The notes under the pieces are model-generated. The model saw only the letters and a list, made by a program, of their open reading frames with translations, was not told the origin of the DNA and did no database searches. Position numbers and translations under genes: made by a program. 64,000 nucleotides of DNA from NCBI GenBank assembly GCA_021234155.1, contig JAJEKV010000192.1, positions 62,001 through 126,000 on the forward strand, read 5' to 3'. Of this stretch, positions 43,786-53,425 are shown piece after piece; the stretch's first letter is position 1, and every line of letters starts with the position of its first letter. Origin of the DNA: Isoetes taiwanensis. Lineage: Eukaryota > Streptophyta > Lycopodiopsida > Isoetales > Isoetaceae.

Positions 43786-45492
43786 TTATTCATACATGAG
43801 AGGATCCGGACTCTCAACTGCTCTGTTAATAAACTTTGTGAGGTTTTTGATAGTATCCTCTGCTTTTGGTATTCTGAGAGCTTTTGCTATTATTTCCAAA
43901 GGGATTTGGACTGAACCAGTTGCGTGAGTGAAACCATGGTGTGTTTCCATGTTGCAATTTTTCAGAAGCTCCTCAACCAAAGCATCATTAACTTTTGGTT
44001 GGGATAAAAGGACAAAAGATAATAAGGAACAAAAGATAACAAGGAACAAAAGAGAACATTGTAAAAGGACAGGTGGAAGATGAGCTCCAATCTTGATTAA
44101 TTTGGGCTCTTCTTCTGTTCCTAAGTTTAGCTCTGTTAGCTCTGGGAGTCCCATAGATGGAACAAGTTTTCCATCTTCCAACTTGTGAGCTTTTGTTGGT
44201 TCCAAAGTAATTTCTTTTTCCACTGCCTCCACGAAATGTTTAGGGTACTCTTTTGTTTCTTCCACCATAAAGCATAATTCATCCGATTCACCGTCGATAT
44301 CAATGCCATAGAAATCATCTTCGTCGACAATTTCGTCCATTACTCCTTCCTCAATGTCCTCATCTTCTTCATCGGAGAACAATGTTTCTTCTTGCATAAT
44401 GGTTATATTTCCAGTCCGTAAATTGATCGTAGCCTCTTTCCCTTGTTTTGCTAGAGTCAGAGTATTGTTTGACCAATCATGGACTGCCTTGGAGGCCCTA
44501 AGCCAGGGTCTACCGAGCAATAGTTGATAATCTATTGCTTTAGGATCTGTCTCTAAGACTATGAAATCCTGTTCAAACTCTAAATTCCCAATAGAGAAAC
44601 TGATGTTTTTAAGCATACCTACAGGTTCCACTTTTCGATGATCTGCCATTTTCACATCGAATGGCGCTTTTTGTAAATCATGCAATTTTTTTTTTTCTAA
44701 AAGATTAGTCATGATGTTTACTCCTGCGCCTCCATCAACTGGAACTTTTGGAACTTCCATTCCATGCATTTTCACAAGAACTACTGGATTGAGCTTTTCA
44801 GTTGGTTCAGTTGTCCAAGTAGCAATTGTACTTCTGTTTTTACTATATCCACTTGGTAGTCCCAGTTGAGGAAAATATTTACCCAATGCAGATAATGGAA
44901 CTGGAACAGGCATGTTCCCAATTTCCTTCTTAAACTTTTCCCATTTACAATTCTCATCTATTGCCACATTTCCAAATTCCTTCCACTCCGGCCACATACT
45001 CAGAACGAGATTCAATGGCATGGGAATTACCAACTGAGACATCTTATCCTTAAAGGTCTGCAGGTCATGTGCTTGATTTCCACTCAAACCATTGTTTTCT
45101 TCCTTAGAGCATTCATCTTCCAGCTGCTCCCTAATATTTGCAAAAATTTGTCGTTCCTCATCTATGTTGGGATATTGTTTTTTCTTTGTTTGAGGTAGAT
45201 TATTTTGAGTACTAGGGATTTCAATCCCTTGCTCTTTGGCTTTTTGCCGAGTCACAGCCTGAACATCCACAGAATAGTCCAATCCTATCATTCTGGCATC
45301 TGGATGCTTTACCATTTTTATGGTCTTTCCTTGGCTGCGTACATTCCCGCGAGAAGTGTCCCTTCTCACCACAATTCCAACAGGTGTTATCCCGTAGAAT
45401 CTTTTTATCTTTCCCTTGAGGAGTAACAGCAAAGGCTTGGGCTGTTTCTTTTTCTTTGTTTTTTTCATTGAATCGACACGCATCAGTATCAT
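43786..45492 (-). CDS. Retropepsin-containing polyprotein, lacking RT
   Basis: A 568-residue open frame, plant Ty3 in character. After the gag-linker motif RMIGLDYSVDVQAVTRQKAK (about residues 67-86) comes the aspartic protease: active site VDGGAGVNIM (D253) and flap/C-terminal LLLGRPWLR (about 324-332). An acidic stretch (EEDEDIEEGVMDEIVDEDD) follows, then the linker that normally precedes RT (LNLGTEEEPKLIKIGAHLPP). Exactly there the expected RT is replaced by a hydrophobic tail derived from a 17-bp tandem repeat, and then about 70 residues of no known domain. No YxDD, RNase H or HHCC integrase motif is found. DGGAG in place of DTG/DSG is common in this plant lineage. Confidence 0.9.
   Translation of the reverse strand: MILMRVDSMKKTKKKKQPKPLLLLLKGKIKRFYGITPVGIVVRRDTSRGNVRSQGKTIKMVKHPDARMIGLDYSVDVQAVTRQKAKEQGIEIPSTQNNLPQTKKKQYPNIDEERQIFANIREQLEDECSKEENNGLSGNQAHDLQTFKDKMSQLVIPMPLNLVLSMWPEWKEFGNVAIDENCKWEKFKKEIGNMPVPVPLSALGKYFPQLGLPSGYSKNRSTIATWTTEPTEKLNPVVLVKMHGMEVPKVPVDGGAGVNIMTNLLEKKKLHDLQKAPFDVKMADHRKVEPVGMLKNISFSIGNLEFEQDFIVLETDPKAIDYQLLLGRPWLRASKAVHDWSNNTLTLAKQGKEATINLRTGNITIMQEETLFSDEEDEDIEEGVMDEIVDEDDFYGIDIDGESDELCFMVEETKEYPKHFVEAVEKEITLEPTKAHKLEDGKLVPSMGLPELTELNLGTEEEPKLIKIGAHLPPVLLQCSLLFLVIFCSLLSFVLLSQPKVNDALVEELLKNCNMETHHGFTHATGSVQIPLEIIAKALRIPKAEDTIKNLTKFINRAVESPDPLMYE
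43990..44070 (-). repeat. 17-bp repeat at the pol deletion junction
   Basis: Three near-identical AACAAAAGATAAYAAGG units sit where the protease-RT linker ends. They look like filler left by a deletion repair event. Confidence 0.75.
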
Positions 45493-45766
45493 GATTGCTC
45501 ATTTTACATATGTAACAAAACTTAGTGTCCAACTTAGTTCTGCACTCATTAGCGTAATGGCCTGGCCTACTACAACACGTACACCAAATGTAACTACGTT
45601 TAGTTTCTCCTTGAGCAATCCTTTTCAAATTCTCTTCCATAGCATTCAGTTTACTTTGAATGTCTTGCACTTCCTTATCATCAGTTTTCGTTTTCTCAAG
45701 CTTGCTGATTTTCTCAGAACCCAACACTCCATGTATTACTACAGCTCTTTCCATGGCTTGATCCAA
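45221..45766 (-). CDS. gag nucleocapsid region with three CCHC knuckles
   Basis: A 181-residue frame with a coiled-coil start (LEKTKTDDKEVQDIQSKLNA) and three perfect CX2CX4HX4C zinc knuckles at residues 62-75 (CTCCSRPGHYANEC), 84-97 (CYICKMSNHDTDAC) and 129-142 (CWNCGEKGHFSREC). They bind element RNA during packaging. The frame differs from that of the protease ORF, which overlaps its end, so either a programmed or a mutational frameshift lies near 45320-45345. Three knuckles are more than the usual one or two. Confidence 0.9.
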   Translation of the reverse strand: MDQAMERAVVIHGVLGSEKISKLEKTKTDDKEVQDIQSKLNAMEENLKRIAQGETKRSYIWCTCCSRPGHYANECRTKLDTKFCYICKMSNHDTDACRFNEKNKEKETAQAFAVTPQGKDKKILRDNTCWNCGEKGHFSRECTQPRKDHKNGKASRCQNDRIGLFCGCSGCDSAKSQRARD

Positions 45767-46427
45767 TGTTTTTGGAGCCTCTAGAGTTAATTGTTGCTTA
45801 ACTCTAGTTGGAAATCCATCTACATACCAAGAAACTATGTCAAGTTCACGTGGCTTTGGGTCCAGTTCACTGGCTAGCTGGCTTACCCGTAGAGCAAACT
45901 TTCGAGGATCCTCCTCGTGTTTAATCTTAATATTCTTGAGCTCATGAGCTCATGATAAGTAGGCGTAGTCTGGTATGCCTTAAGAAACCTCGTCTTAAGC
46001 TCATCCCAACTACTAATACTACTCATGTTCTTATACATCCAGTCTGCGGGTTTTCCTTCCAACGTAGCAGGGAATAAAATAATACGGACACGACATCATC
46101 AGTCTGATTATTGAGGGAACTTATTCCCTCAAATTGATGGACATGGGTTATTGCTTGAGTTTCAGAGGATTTTCCAGCTCCAAATTTTGGATATGGAATA
46201 TGATTTTTTGAAGAAGTAGCCATATTATCAAACAAAGGTTTGATATCAGGTAATATCTCAGACTGTCTTGCAGCCTCACTTTTTGGTTTCTCTCTACGTT
46301 CACGCCTTTCTGTTCTTTCCAACTCTTGTTTTAATCTCCTTTCAAGCCTTTTCTCTTTTTCCTCGGCAAGGCTCTTATATGCATTTGCTATTAACATAAT
46401 GCAGACACTATGACCATGCATCATCAC
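45767..46427 (-). pseudogene. gag capsid region with frameshift
   Basis: The upstream frame (46427-46023) has a basic coiled coil (EEKEKRLERRLKQELERTER) and then FGAGKSSETQAITHVHQFEG, typical of the start of plant gag. The capsid core continues toward the zinc knuckles in other frames. An 8-bp tandem duplication (GAGCTCAT at 45938-45945 and 45946-45953) shifts the frame in the middle of the capsid. This copy therefore cannot make intact gag. Confidence 0.8.
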
Positions 46428-46647
46428 AGGATTTTAGGCAAGAAGGGTTATTGGAACTGCTATCATGTTCAGAAATTCAGTGATTCATAACATCCACTTT
46501 GCATTTCCCATTTGCTGGATTGAACAGCAATTTCCTTTACAATTAAATTTGCATTTCCCATTTGCTGGATTGAACAGCAATTTTCTTTACAACAGCAAAA
46601 GAAAAATTTTTATCTCAAAGAAAACTAAGCATTAACCAAACAAACTG

Positions 46648-46665
46648 GTCCCGGCAACGGAACCA
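46648..46665 (-). other. Primer binding site
   Basis: The minus strand reads TGGTTCCGTTGCCGGGAC one base inside the 5' LTR. It resembles the TGGCGCCGTTGCCGGGGA site common in plant Ty3 elements. The tRNA is not assigned. Confidence 0.85.
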
Positions 46666-46666
46666 A

Positions 46667-47879
46667 TGTTAACCCTCCAGTCTCTCACCCTGGAGTAACA
46701 GCTTTGCAAAATAAGAACATACAGCCAGGTAAGTCTATCTTATCGTTAAGGGTTGCCCAGGTAGTCTGTCCAGTTAATAGTTTCCTTTATGTTTCCTTGC
46801 TCAATCACATCCATGTATGCATCACAAGACATACACCACAATAATTATTTTCATGACCAGATAACCAGAGACAAGTTTCCATAACCACAAGCATAACCAC
46901 CAGAATCATAACCAGAAGTATCCGTAACAATCTCTTCGTTCTATCATAACCAAAACGAACTATGGAAACTCAGATTTTATAGCCCGTGACCAGATTCATG
47001 AACAAGATTAACTTCTAAATAGAACATTGCCGGGAATGATTTCTGCCTTTTGTCTACCACATAACCACCGAAAACAATCTCCATCGATGCTCACAAGATA
47101 TGGCAAAGAATCATATCCAAAAAACAATCATGATCGCATTTTTACGGTTGCGGATCTGGAATCGGCCAAGAGGTCGGTCCGGCGATCCACCGGAGATAGC
47201 TTGTTGAATCACAGGTCAGAAGAGCAGTCGAAAGGGACTCCAGATGCAAGCGCGGGCGGTTCCGTCCGAGAACAGGTTATGCCTGTTCGTTCTATTCGTT
47301 GCCCTATTCTTATGTTTTTTTGTTATGTTATTTGTTATAAACATTTAAAACATCTTGACGTTTAACAATTAACATAAGCAACAAGCCATACACAATAACC
47401 TCAAAGCAACGTCAAGGGAGAAAACATCATCACAATTATTATTCCAAAGTTTTTCCTCCTTACAACACAACGTTTCTCTCTCTTTTTATAATTCAAAACA
47501 ATTAATCTATGCCGTCCAACATGGCAATCCTAAGTTGGGGTAATCCCCAACATCTAATTTTTTGTGTTTTCTAACATTTAATCCTAACCGTAACCTAGTG
47601 CCTCTTGGCCACATGTCCAAAGCACATTTATTTAAATACTTTCTAAGCTAACTTGTTATTCTTTAAAACATATTTCAAAGTTACATGGACTTGTTGCACC
47701 ATGGACAACCCCATGGCCTTTACTGTTTCTTTGGTCGCTTCTCACTTGATCCTCTTGCCCGGTCCCAACTATCATCCTCTTGTAACTTTCTAAGAGCTTC
47801 CAGTACTCCGCTTCGGTCCTTACTATCGACGACCACCTCTTCGGTCTTTTGTTGACGTCGCCGGTCATGGTCATATACA
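46667..47879 (-). repeat. 5' LTR of the gag-protease element
   Basis: The partner of 42116-43328. The same terminal frame (MYMTMTGDVNKRPKRWSS, 47880-47656) is open here too. Confidence 0.9.
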
Positions 47880-47884
47880 TTAAG

Positions 47885-48570
47885 GGCTATGCAACGTCCT
47901 CCCTCGAGGTGTTATGGCCATGTGGTTGTGAGAACGTGCATATTATTCCAGACAAGGTAAGCTCAAAGGCTCTAGATTCTTGATATAGCTGCAGAGCATG
48001 TCGTGAGAGGGCATAGATTATTAAAAACAAAGTAAGCTCAAAAGACTCTGGTAAGCTCAAAAGGCTCCGAATTCTTGATGTAGTTGTAGAACCAATGATG
48101 TGTTACTAAAGCAAAACAAAAGGAAAGAATACAAAAAGAAGTGCACATCAATTTACTTTTGCGCCCTTGTGAATAATGAATTCAAAGTAAAAAAAAAAAA
48201 AGGGGGTGCAGGTGGAAAAATGAGTGCCCACAAATGCTTACAGATAATGACTTCTGGTAAAAATGAGAAAATCCAAAAAGCACCCACAAGCTGCATGAGT
48301 GCTCTGATGGACAATGACTTCTACAAGAAAATATGTGCAGTGAAGTGTCCACTCATGCAAAGTTCTTTCACCATGTAGATTGCGAACAAAATAAAAAACA
48401 AGAAGAATGTCCACCCAATTCTTATATCCTTATTTCTTTCTCCCTTACAATAGGTAAGCGGTTGAAAGAGACAAACAAGATGAAAAAAATAAATTAGCAT
48501 TCAAGCTCAATCTTAAGGAACAATCAAACAAAAAACATGAAAATAAAGGACGAAACAGAAACCATGAAAA
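47885..48570. other. Spacer with short local duplications
   Basis: GGTAAGCTCAAAAGGCTC-like sequence occurs three times between 47955 and 48075, and GACAATGACTTCT-like sequence twice further on. No supported gene. Confidence 0.5.
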
Positions 48571-48615
48571 GACACTTTCGCGCACCGGAGGGCAACCCTT
48601 CGTGCGCAACACCTC
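48571..48615 (+). repeat. Hairpin-bearing terminal repeat, copy 2
   Basis: GCGCACCGGAGGGCAACCCT followed by TCGTGCGC and AACACCTCG can fold on itself through GCGCAC/GTGCGC. It matches 29161-29212 in reverse. The interior to its left does not match, so only the terminus is shared. Confidence 0.6.
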
Positions 48616-48631
48616 GTTTCAATTGGAAAAT

Positions 48632-49074
48632 GGGAAAAACTCTGAAATACCCTTATGTTTTGCTAAAATTAACAAAACGCCCCTAGTTTTGGGGGTATTT
48701 TTATGGAAATTATCATAATTTTTTTGTGATGATCCAAATGAGAATGAGCCTTTCAGACCTATTGTAAAGGAGGATGAGATCTTTCCATCAAAGGTAAGAT
48801 CATATAAATCGGAGTCTTAAATCACAAGTTATGCTATTTTTAATACAAAAGAAAATTGTAGAAATTTCAGAGGGATTTACGAGACCATAACTTGAGATTT
48901 CGGAATCCGATTCAGGAGATGTTAACTTTTATGGCTCTTCTATAATATATCTGAAGATTCATTCTCATTTGGATCATCACAAAAAAGTTATGATCATTTC
49001 CATAAAAATACCCCCAAAACTAGGGGCGTTTTGTTAATTTTAGCAAAAAATAAGGGTATTTCAGAGTTTTTCCC
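48632..49074. mobile_element. 443-bp fold-back MITE, Mutator-type
   Basis: Long terminal inverted repeats of about 120 bp starting GGGAAAAACTCTGAAATACC, with only a few mismatches, surround a ~200-bp centre. A perfect 9-bp target duplication TTGGAAAAT flanks it (48623-48631 and 49075-49083). Long arms, a G-rich tip and a 9-bp duplication are the marks of a non-autonomous MULE. No coding frame. Confidence 0.93.
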
Positions 49075-49083
49075 TTGGAAAAT

Positions 49084-50541
49084 CAAGAAAATTTTTGGTC
49101 GAGTTAGTGGATGGTAAAAACTTTTCTGGAAGATTTTCATATGTTACCTATTCTACAAAAGGAAGATTCACATTTTTGGTAGGAAGCTTGAAATATCCTA
49201 TTGTTTAGGGAACATTAGGAGATTTTTTTATAGGCTCTAAAAGTTTCCCAACACTGCTCGTAGCCTAGGTTACGGGGTTGACCAAGGTCTGAATCATCGT
49301 ACTATAATTGAATTGTATTAAAAAGCAGAAAGTCATGCAAAAATCGGAAGACGAAATTTCCTTATGCGCATCTTTACCTTTATACGAATATACGAAGCAT
49401 CTTTACATTTATATGAAGCATCTTTATATGAAGCATATGAAAGTATATACGAAGCATCTTTACCTTTATTCCTAATTTGCACCCTATTAAATTCCAACGC
49501 AATCCTATGATGAATTACATGCATGCAATGATCAACTTTACAATGTCGCCCACCCTTAAATAGGCCTCCAACCCTTCCAATTAATGGGATTTTCTTAGGA
49601 GCTATTATTTATAAGGGCAACAAAAAAATTTGCCCTTCACCATAAAAGGGCAAAAAAATGAGGACCCTTGAAAATAAGGGCATCAATTTGAAAAAACCTT
49701 AAATAATGACATATTCAACAAAATTTGGACTTATTCAAATTTAATCGATAACACTTCAAGAACGCCATTATAAGAATATATGTATTGTGATTCTTCTTGA
49801 TTGTTATAATTTTTATAATTTATCTTTAAATTAAAACTATAATGGTTATCAAAGAATAAACTTCTGCGATTTTAGTTTGGTATTTGGGAATCAGTGGTTA
49901 GGACTATGATTTTGATGTCGTATTGTATGAAAAAGGGTATATTTTGGCATGTTTGAGCAGCTTAATTGCATTTAGTCGTCACCTATTTTGGGGTGTTTTG
50001 GATGTTTTTTTTTCTGCTATTGTTAGGAGCTCGGATTTCTAGGACGTGGATAAGTCTTCACGCCACTATCTATGTTTAGCGCCTTCTTGGAGCTGAATAG
50101 GAGAGATGCAGCTGCGGAAGGCATGCAGGCATTGGTAGGCATTGCGGAAGGCATTGGTAGGCATCAAAGAAAGCTTCTTGGTTTAGAATAGGGATTGCAA
50201 AGCTTCTTGCGGTGAGGCAGGGAGTGTGGGGAGCAGCGTAGGTTGTTTAATAGGGCGGCCATGGTTGTAGCGGAGGCAGCAAATGCCTGAAATCGGAGGT
50301 GCCCAAGAAGATCTGGGTGTCCTGTTGATGGATCCCATCTGATTTCTAGATTTCTTCATCAAATGCTCTTACAAATGGTCGATGATGGCAGGCCATCAAA
50401 TAGTAACATGCCCTTACAAATGTTTTGCGTTTTTGAATTTGGTTGTTTGCATGCAGGGTAGAGCATTACGATTAAATGCAGGGTAGGGCAGAACCAAAAT
50501 CGCCATCACGATTATTGCCATGCTTGCCTGCTTGCTTCGGC
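49084..50541. other. Intergenic, with a small minisatellite
   Basis: ATACGAAGCATCTTTAC-like units repeat at about 49383-49465 and create a repetitive minus-strand frame (KDASYK) that is not a gene. Around 50110-50165 GGCATTGGTAGGCAT is duplicated. Otherwise nothing recognisable. Confidence 0.5.
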
Positions 50542-51346
50542 GGGCATGGCCTATCAGATCATCCCGGCGAACTCCTCTAGTTGGTCTTTAGTGGACTTTG
50601 AAAAAGCTTTATGGCGATAAAACTAGATAGTTCTAATAATCAGGATAATAAGCATTTGAAGAGATTGCTGAAAGATTTGGTTATATACAGCAAATTTGGC
50701 CAACCTTTTTCGAACTGGACAAAAATGGACGTTCCTAAGAAGTGACAGAAAGCAAAAACCACGAAAAGCTGTATAAGAGAACTGTAATTGAACATCATAA
50801 TACCACTTACGTCAACCATATTTTCTCTGTCTTACTTTAAATTTGCACTCAAACATAAAGGTTTCCTATTTTATAGTCAGTCACAATGAAAAAGGTGTAT
50901 ATTGGCAGAAGCCACTTAAGTGTTATAAGAAATCTTAAGCGGTATGCAATCTTAGAAGTTTACCATGGATGATTGTAATGTTGGCTTATAGTAAGCTCAT
51001 TATGTTTCCCCTGTGGCAATAATATGTGACTTGGTTTTCTATTCTTTTGCATTCAGTCTCTGTAATGCCATCAGCTAGTCTCCCATTTCAGAAGGTTTGG
51101 CTCTGTTATGCTCGATGAATAGACGTGACACAGATTTTGCATTCTGTTTTACTTTTAAGTGATTAGGGTACTAGTGAATCTATGGATGCTGTTTCAGTGA
51201 TTGAAAAGCTAAAGGTACTTGTGTCCTGCTTAATAAAAGCTTCTAAATACTGCAATAACTAATGTTATTTTGTGAACCAGCTTGAGAAGATAAAGTACGA
51301 AAGACAGCTACATGAACTTGCATCAATGGTGGAAAGACTTGAAAGC
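50542..51346 (+). pseudogene. Duplicated exons 3-5 of the coiled-coil gene (copy B)
   Basis: Equivalent to 22021-22827 with scattered substitutions. The three exons keep their splice sites and open frame, but exon 5 is cut after LERLES-type sequence and fused to LINE sequence. The flanking exons are missing, so no functional product is expected. Confidence 0.9.
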
Positions 51347-52316
51347 TGTCCCTTGAAGATGAGGAGATTTCGTCTCTTTCAGATGGACCAGATGATCCAA
51401 GCAGATGCTAAGTGGAAAGCCCTCTTTGCCAACTTATCCCAAGAACTAGGATAGACTGACAATAGGACCTGCTGACTATTCAAGTCACAATGGAAAAGAC
51501 TCAGAAGCCACTGCCACGCAGGTCGAACACGGTGACACAAGAAAAAGCAGTGCTCAATTGTCTCATCCCTCTGCGTACAAAGAGGGCAGATCACAGAGAC
51601 TTCTGGACGAAATCGATGAACAACAGTGTTTACCCGCACGCATCTATGAGTGATGTGCCACCATAAAATGGATAGCTTAGGATGAAGCAATTTATCCCAT
51701 ACCCATCGCCAGACTGCTTTACGATGAGGCTCGGGGATAACTAAAGGCCACTTTGGCGATGGAGGCAACACCGCAGGATGAAGCATGACCACATACATCG
51801 AGTGTACCAGGTGCTCCTCCTTAACACTATCCCCAGCCCCCCACAAAGTTTTGGCATAATGCACTTCGCCCAACTAACTGTAACATCAACTTCTTCTTCA
51901 GTGCCACCCCAGATGAAGTTCCTGACAGTACGAACAATGAGCTGCATCTTTGTCTATGGTGCCAGCAAGATGGATGCCATGTAGACATGTGTACCACTCA
52001 GAACTAACTTTGCCACAGTTACACGACCAGCCATGGATAACTTAGCCGTGGACCACCAGAACAAATGCCTTTCCAACCCCTTAATAATGACATCCCACGC
52101 ATCTCCAGATGAGAGGTGTATACCAACTGGAATGCCTAGAAGCTTAGTTGCCTTCCCATGAGCAAGAACCTTCCATGGAAATGCACCCACAGAAGACGGC
52201 ACTGGAGAGACTAGGGCCCACAGGGTAGTACACTTTTGCCACCCCACAAAGACACCAAAAGCCAAAAAGAAACTGTCCAACAACCGAAATGGCATTCTGC
52301 AAATTCTGCTCATCAG
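51347..52316 (-). pseudogene. L1-like LINE fragment: RT C-terminus and zf-RVT
   Basis: The minus strand encodes KLLGIPVGIHLSSGDAWDVI, HLFWWSTAKLSMAGRVTVAK and FIWGGTEEEVDVTVSWAKC. The zf-RVT domain follows: VRVNTVVHRFRPEVSVICPL, then CTQRDETIEHCFFLC. Just after IIWSI the usual tryptophan codon is TGA. The fragment replaces the 1.2 kb that lies between 22828 and 24031 in the other copy. It is unrelated to the TTCTA-tailed LINEs, which lack a zf-RVT. Confidence 0.85.
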
Positions 52317-52815
52317 ACTCTAAATTTTAACTTGAAATTAACTGGTAAGTTATTTAGTCCAATTTTTTCAACCTTTTTGGCTAGATTGTACGACTGGGTT
52401 ATGATAAACTTGCCACAATTTGTTTTGTATTGTGGAAGAGTTTTCTAGCAATGGTTGAAACTAAATTGTATTGTATAAGAAATCATATATTTTAGGCAGT
52501 TTGAGGTTTGTTTTAGTGGTCCTATGTCATTTTAAAGTATTTTGGATGGGCTTTTTTTCTTCAATGGTTCAAAAAAGAAATGAGTTTTGAAAATAGAATG
52601 CCGCGGAATGATCGAATTTCTAGGGCGAATTTCTTGGGCCTGGATGACATTGTATCGTCCTTTCCGTTTTCGGCTAGATCTGCAAGATAACGCAACCTGT
52701 CTTCTGTTTTTGTCTTTGAATTTGTACTTGCAGGATTGCAGTTTGGCATCCTCAAAGTCAAAAGATTCAGAATGTTTCGTAGTTTTGTTTTTCTCTGGTG
52801 TTTGTGATTTGGGAG
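52317..52815 (+). repeat. Segmental duplication block 2, copy B
   Basis: Matches 24032-24520, ending at the same hAT target site TTTGGGAG. Confidence 0.9.
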
Positions 52816-53425
52816 CGTGTGTAAATTGGGCCGGTTTTTCAAAGGCAGGGAAAATATTTTATGCCTTTTCGCATGACAGAAAGTTCTCAAATTTCAACCT
52901 TTCATACGCAGACAAAAATTTAAAATGATAGAATTCAAAATTTGAACAAAAATGCATAGAAAATGCACGTGCTATATAATAACGTACCAAAAAGAGTACA
53001 TGAGTAAGTTTTAGAAACACAAATTGATCAATTTACAAGTGGCATTGCTCTTCTATCTTTTGCTTCAATCCTTAAAACATGCTTGCCAATCTGTGAACTC
53101 AAATGGTGCATCCCATAATGACACTAGCATAGGTGCATCAAGTGTCTCTAGGTTCGTCTGACTCTTATAGCATCAGAGGTCGTGAAACATTCAACAGTAA
53201 GCAATCCGGCGATGATGTCCTCTTCCCCAACCCGCTAAAATTTTTCACGGGTAGTCACACTACCGCCGGGCCAAATTTCTTGAATGAATGCTATTGGTAT
53301 TTCATAATAGTAAGTTCCATGACTGATTGAATAGTTTAATGGTTGGTTGGGTGATAATTTGTGATATTATAATTGATATTATTTATTGTTAGAGCCATTG
53401 ACTTGGTTCTAGTTTTTTAAATATA

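Larger units (their letters stand above)
42116..47879 (-). mobile_element. LTR retrotransposon with gag and protease only
   Basis: Two LTRs of identical length (1213 bp; 42116-43328 and 46667-47879) start TGTTAACCCTCC and end TATACA on the plus strand. They are flanked by the 5-bp target duplication TTAAG (42111-42115 and 47880-47884). The 3338-bp interior reads on the minus strand: primer site, gag with three CCHC knuckles, retropepsin, then a short unrelated tail. No reverse transcriptase, RNase H or integrase is visible. The LTRs differ by scattered substitutions and small indels, the densest patch being near 42590-42690 / 47130-47240. It must have relied on another element for mobility. 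Confidence 0.95.

Noticed and set aside
49333..49524. ORF rich in KDASY repeats
   Set aside because: It is generated by a short ATACGAAGCATCTTTAC minisatellite.
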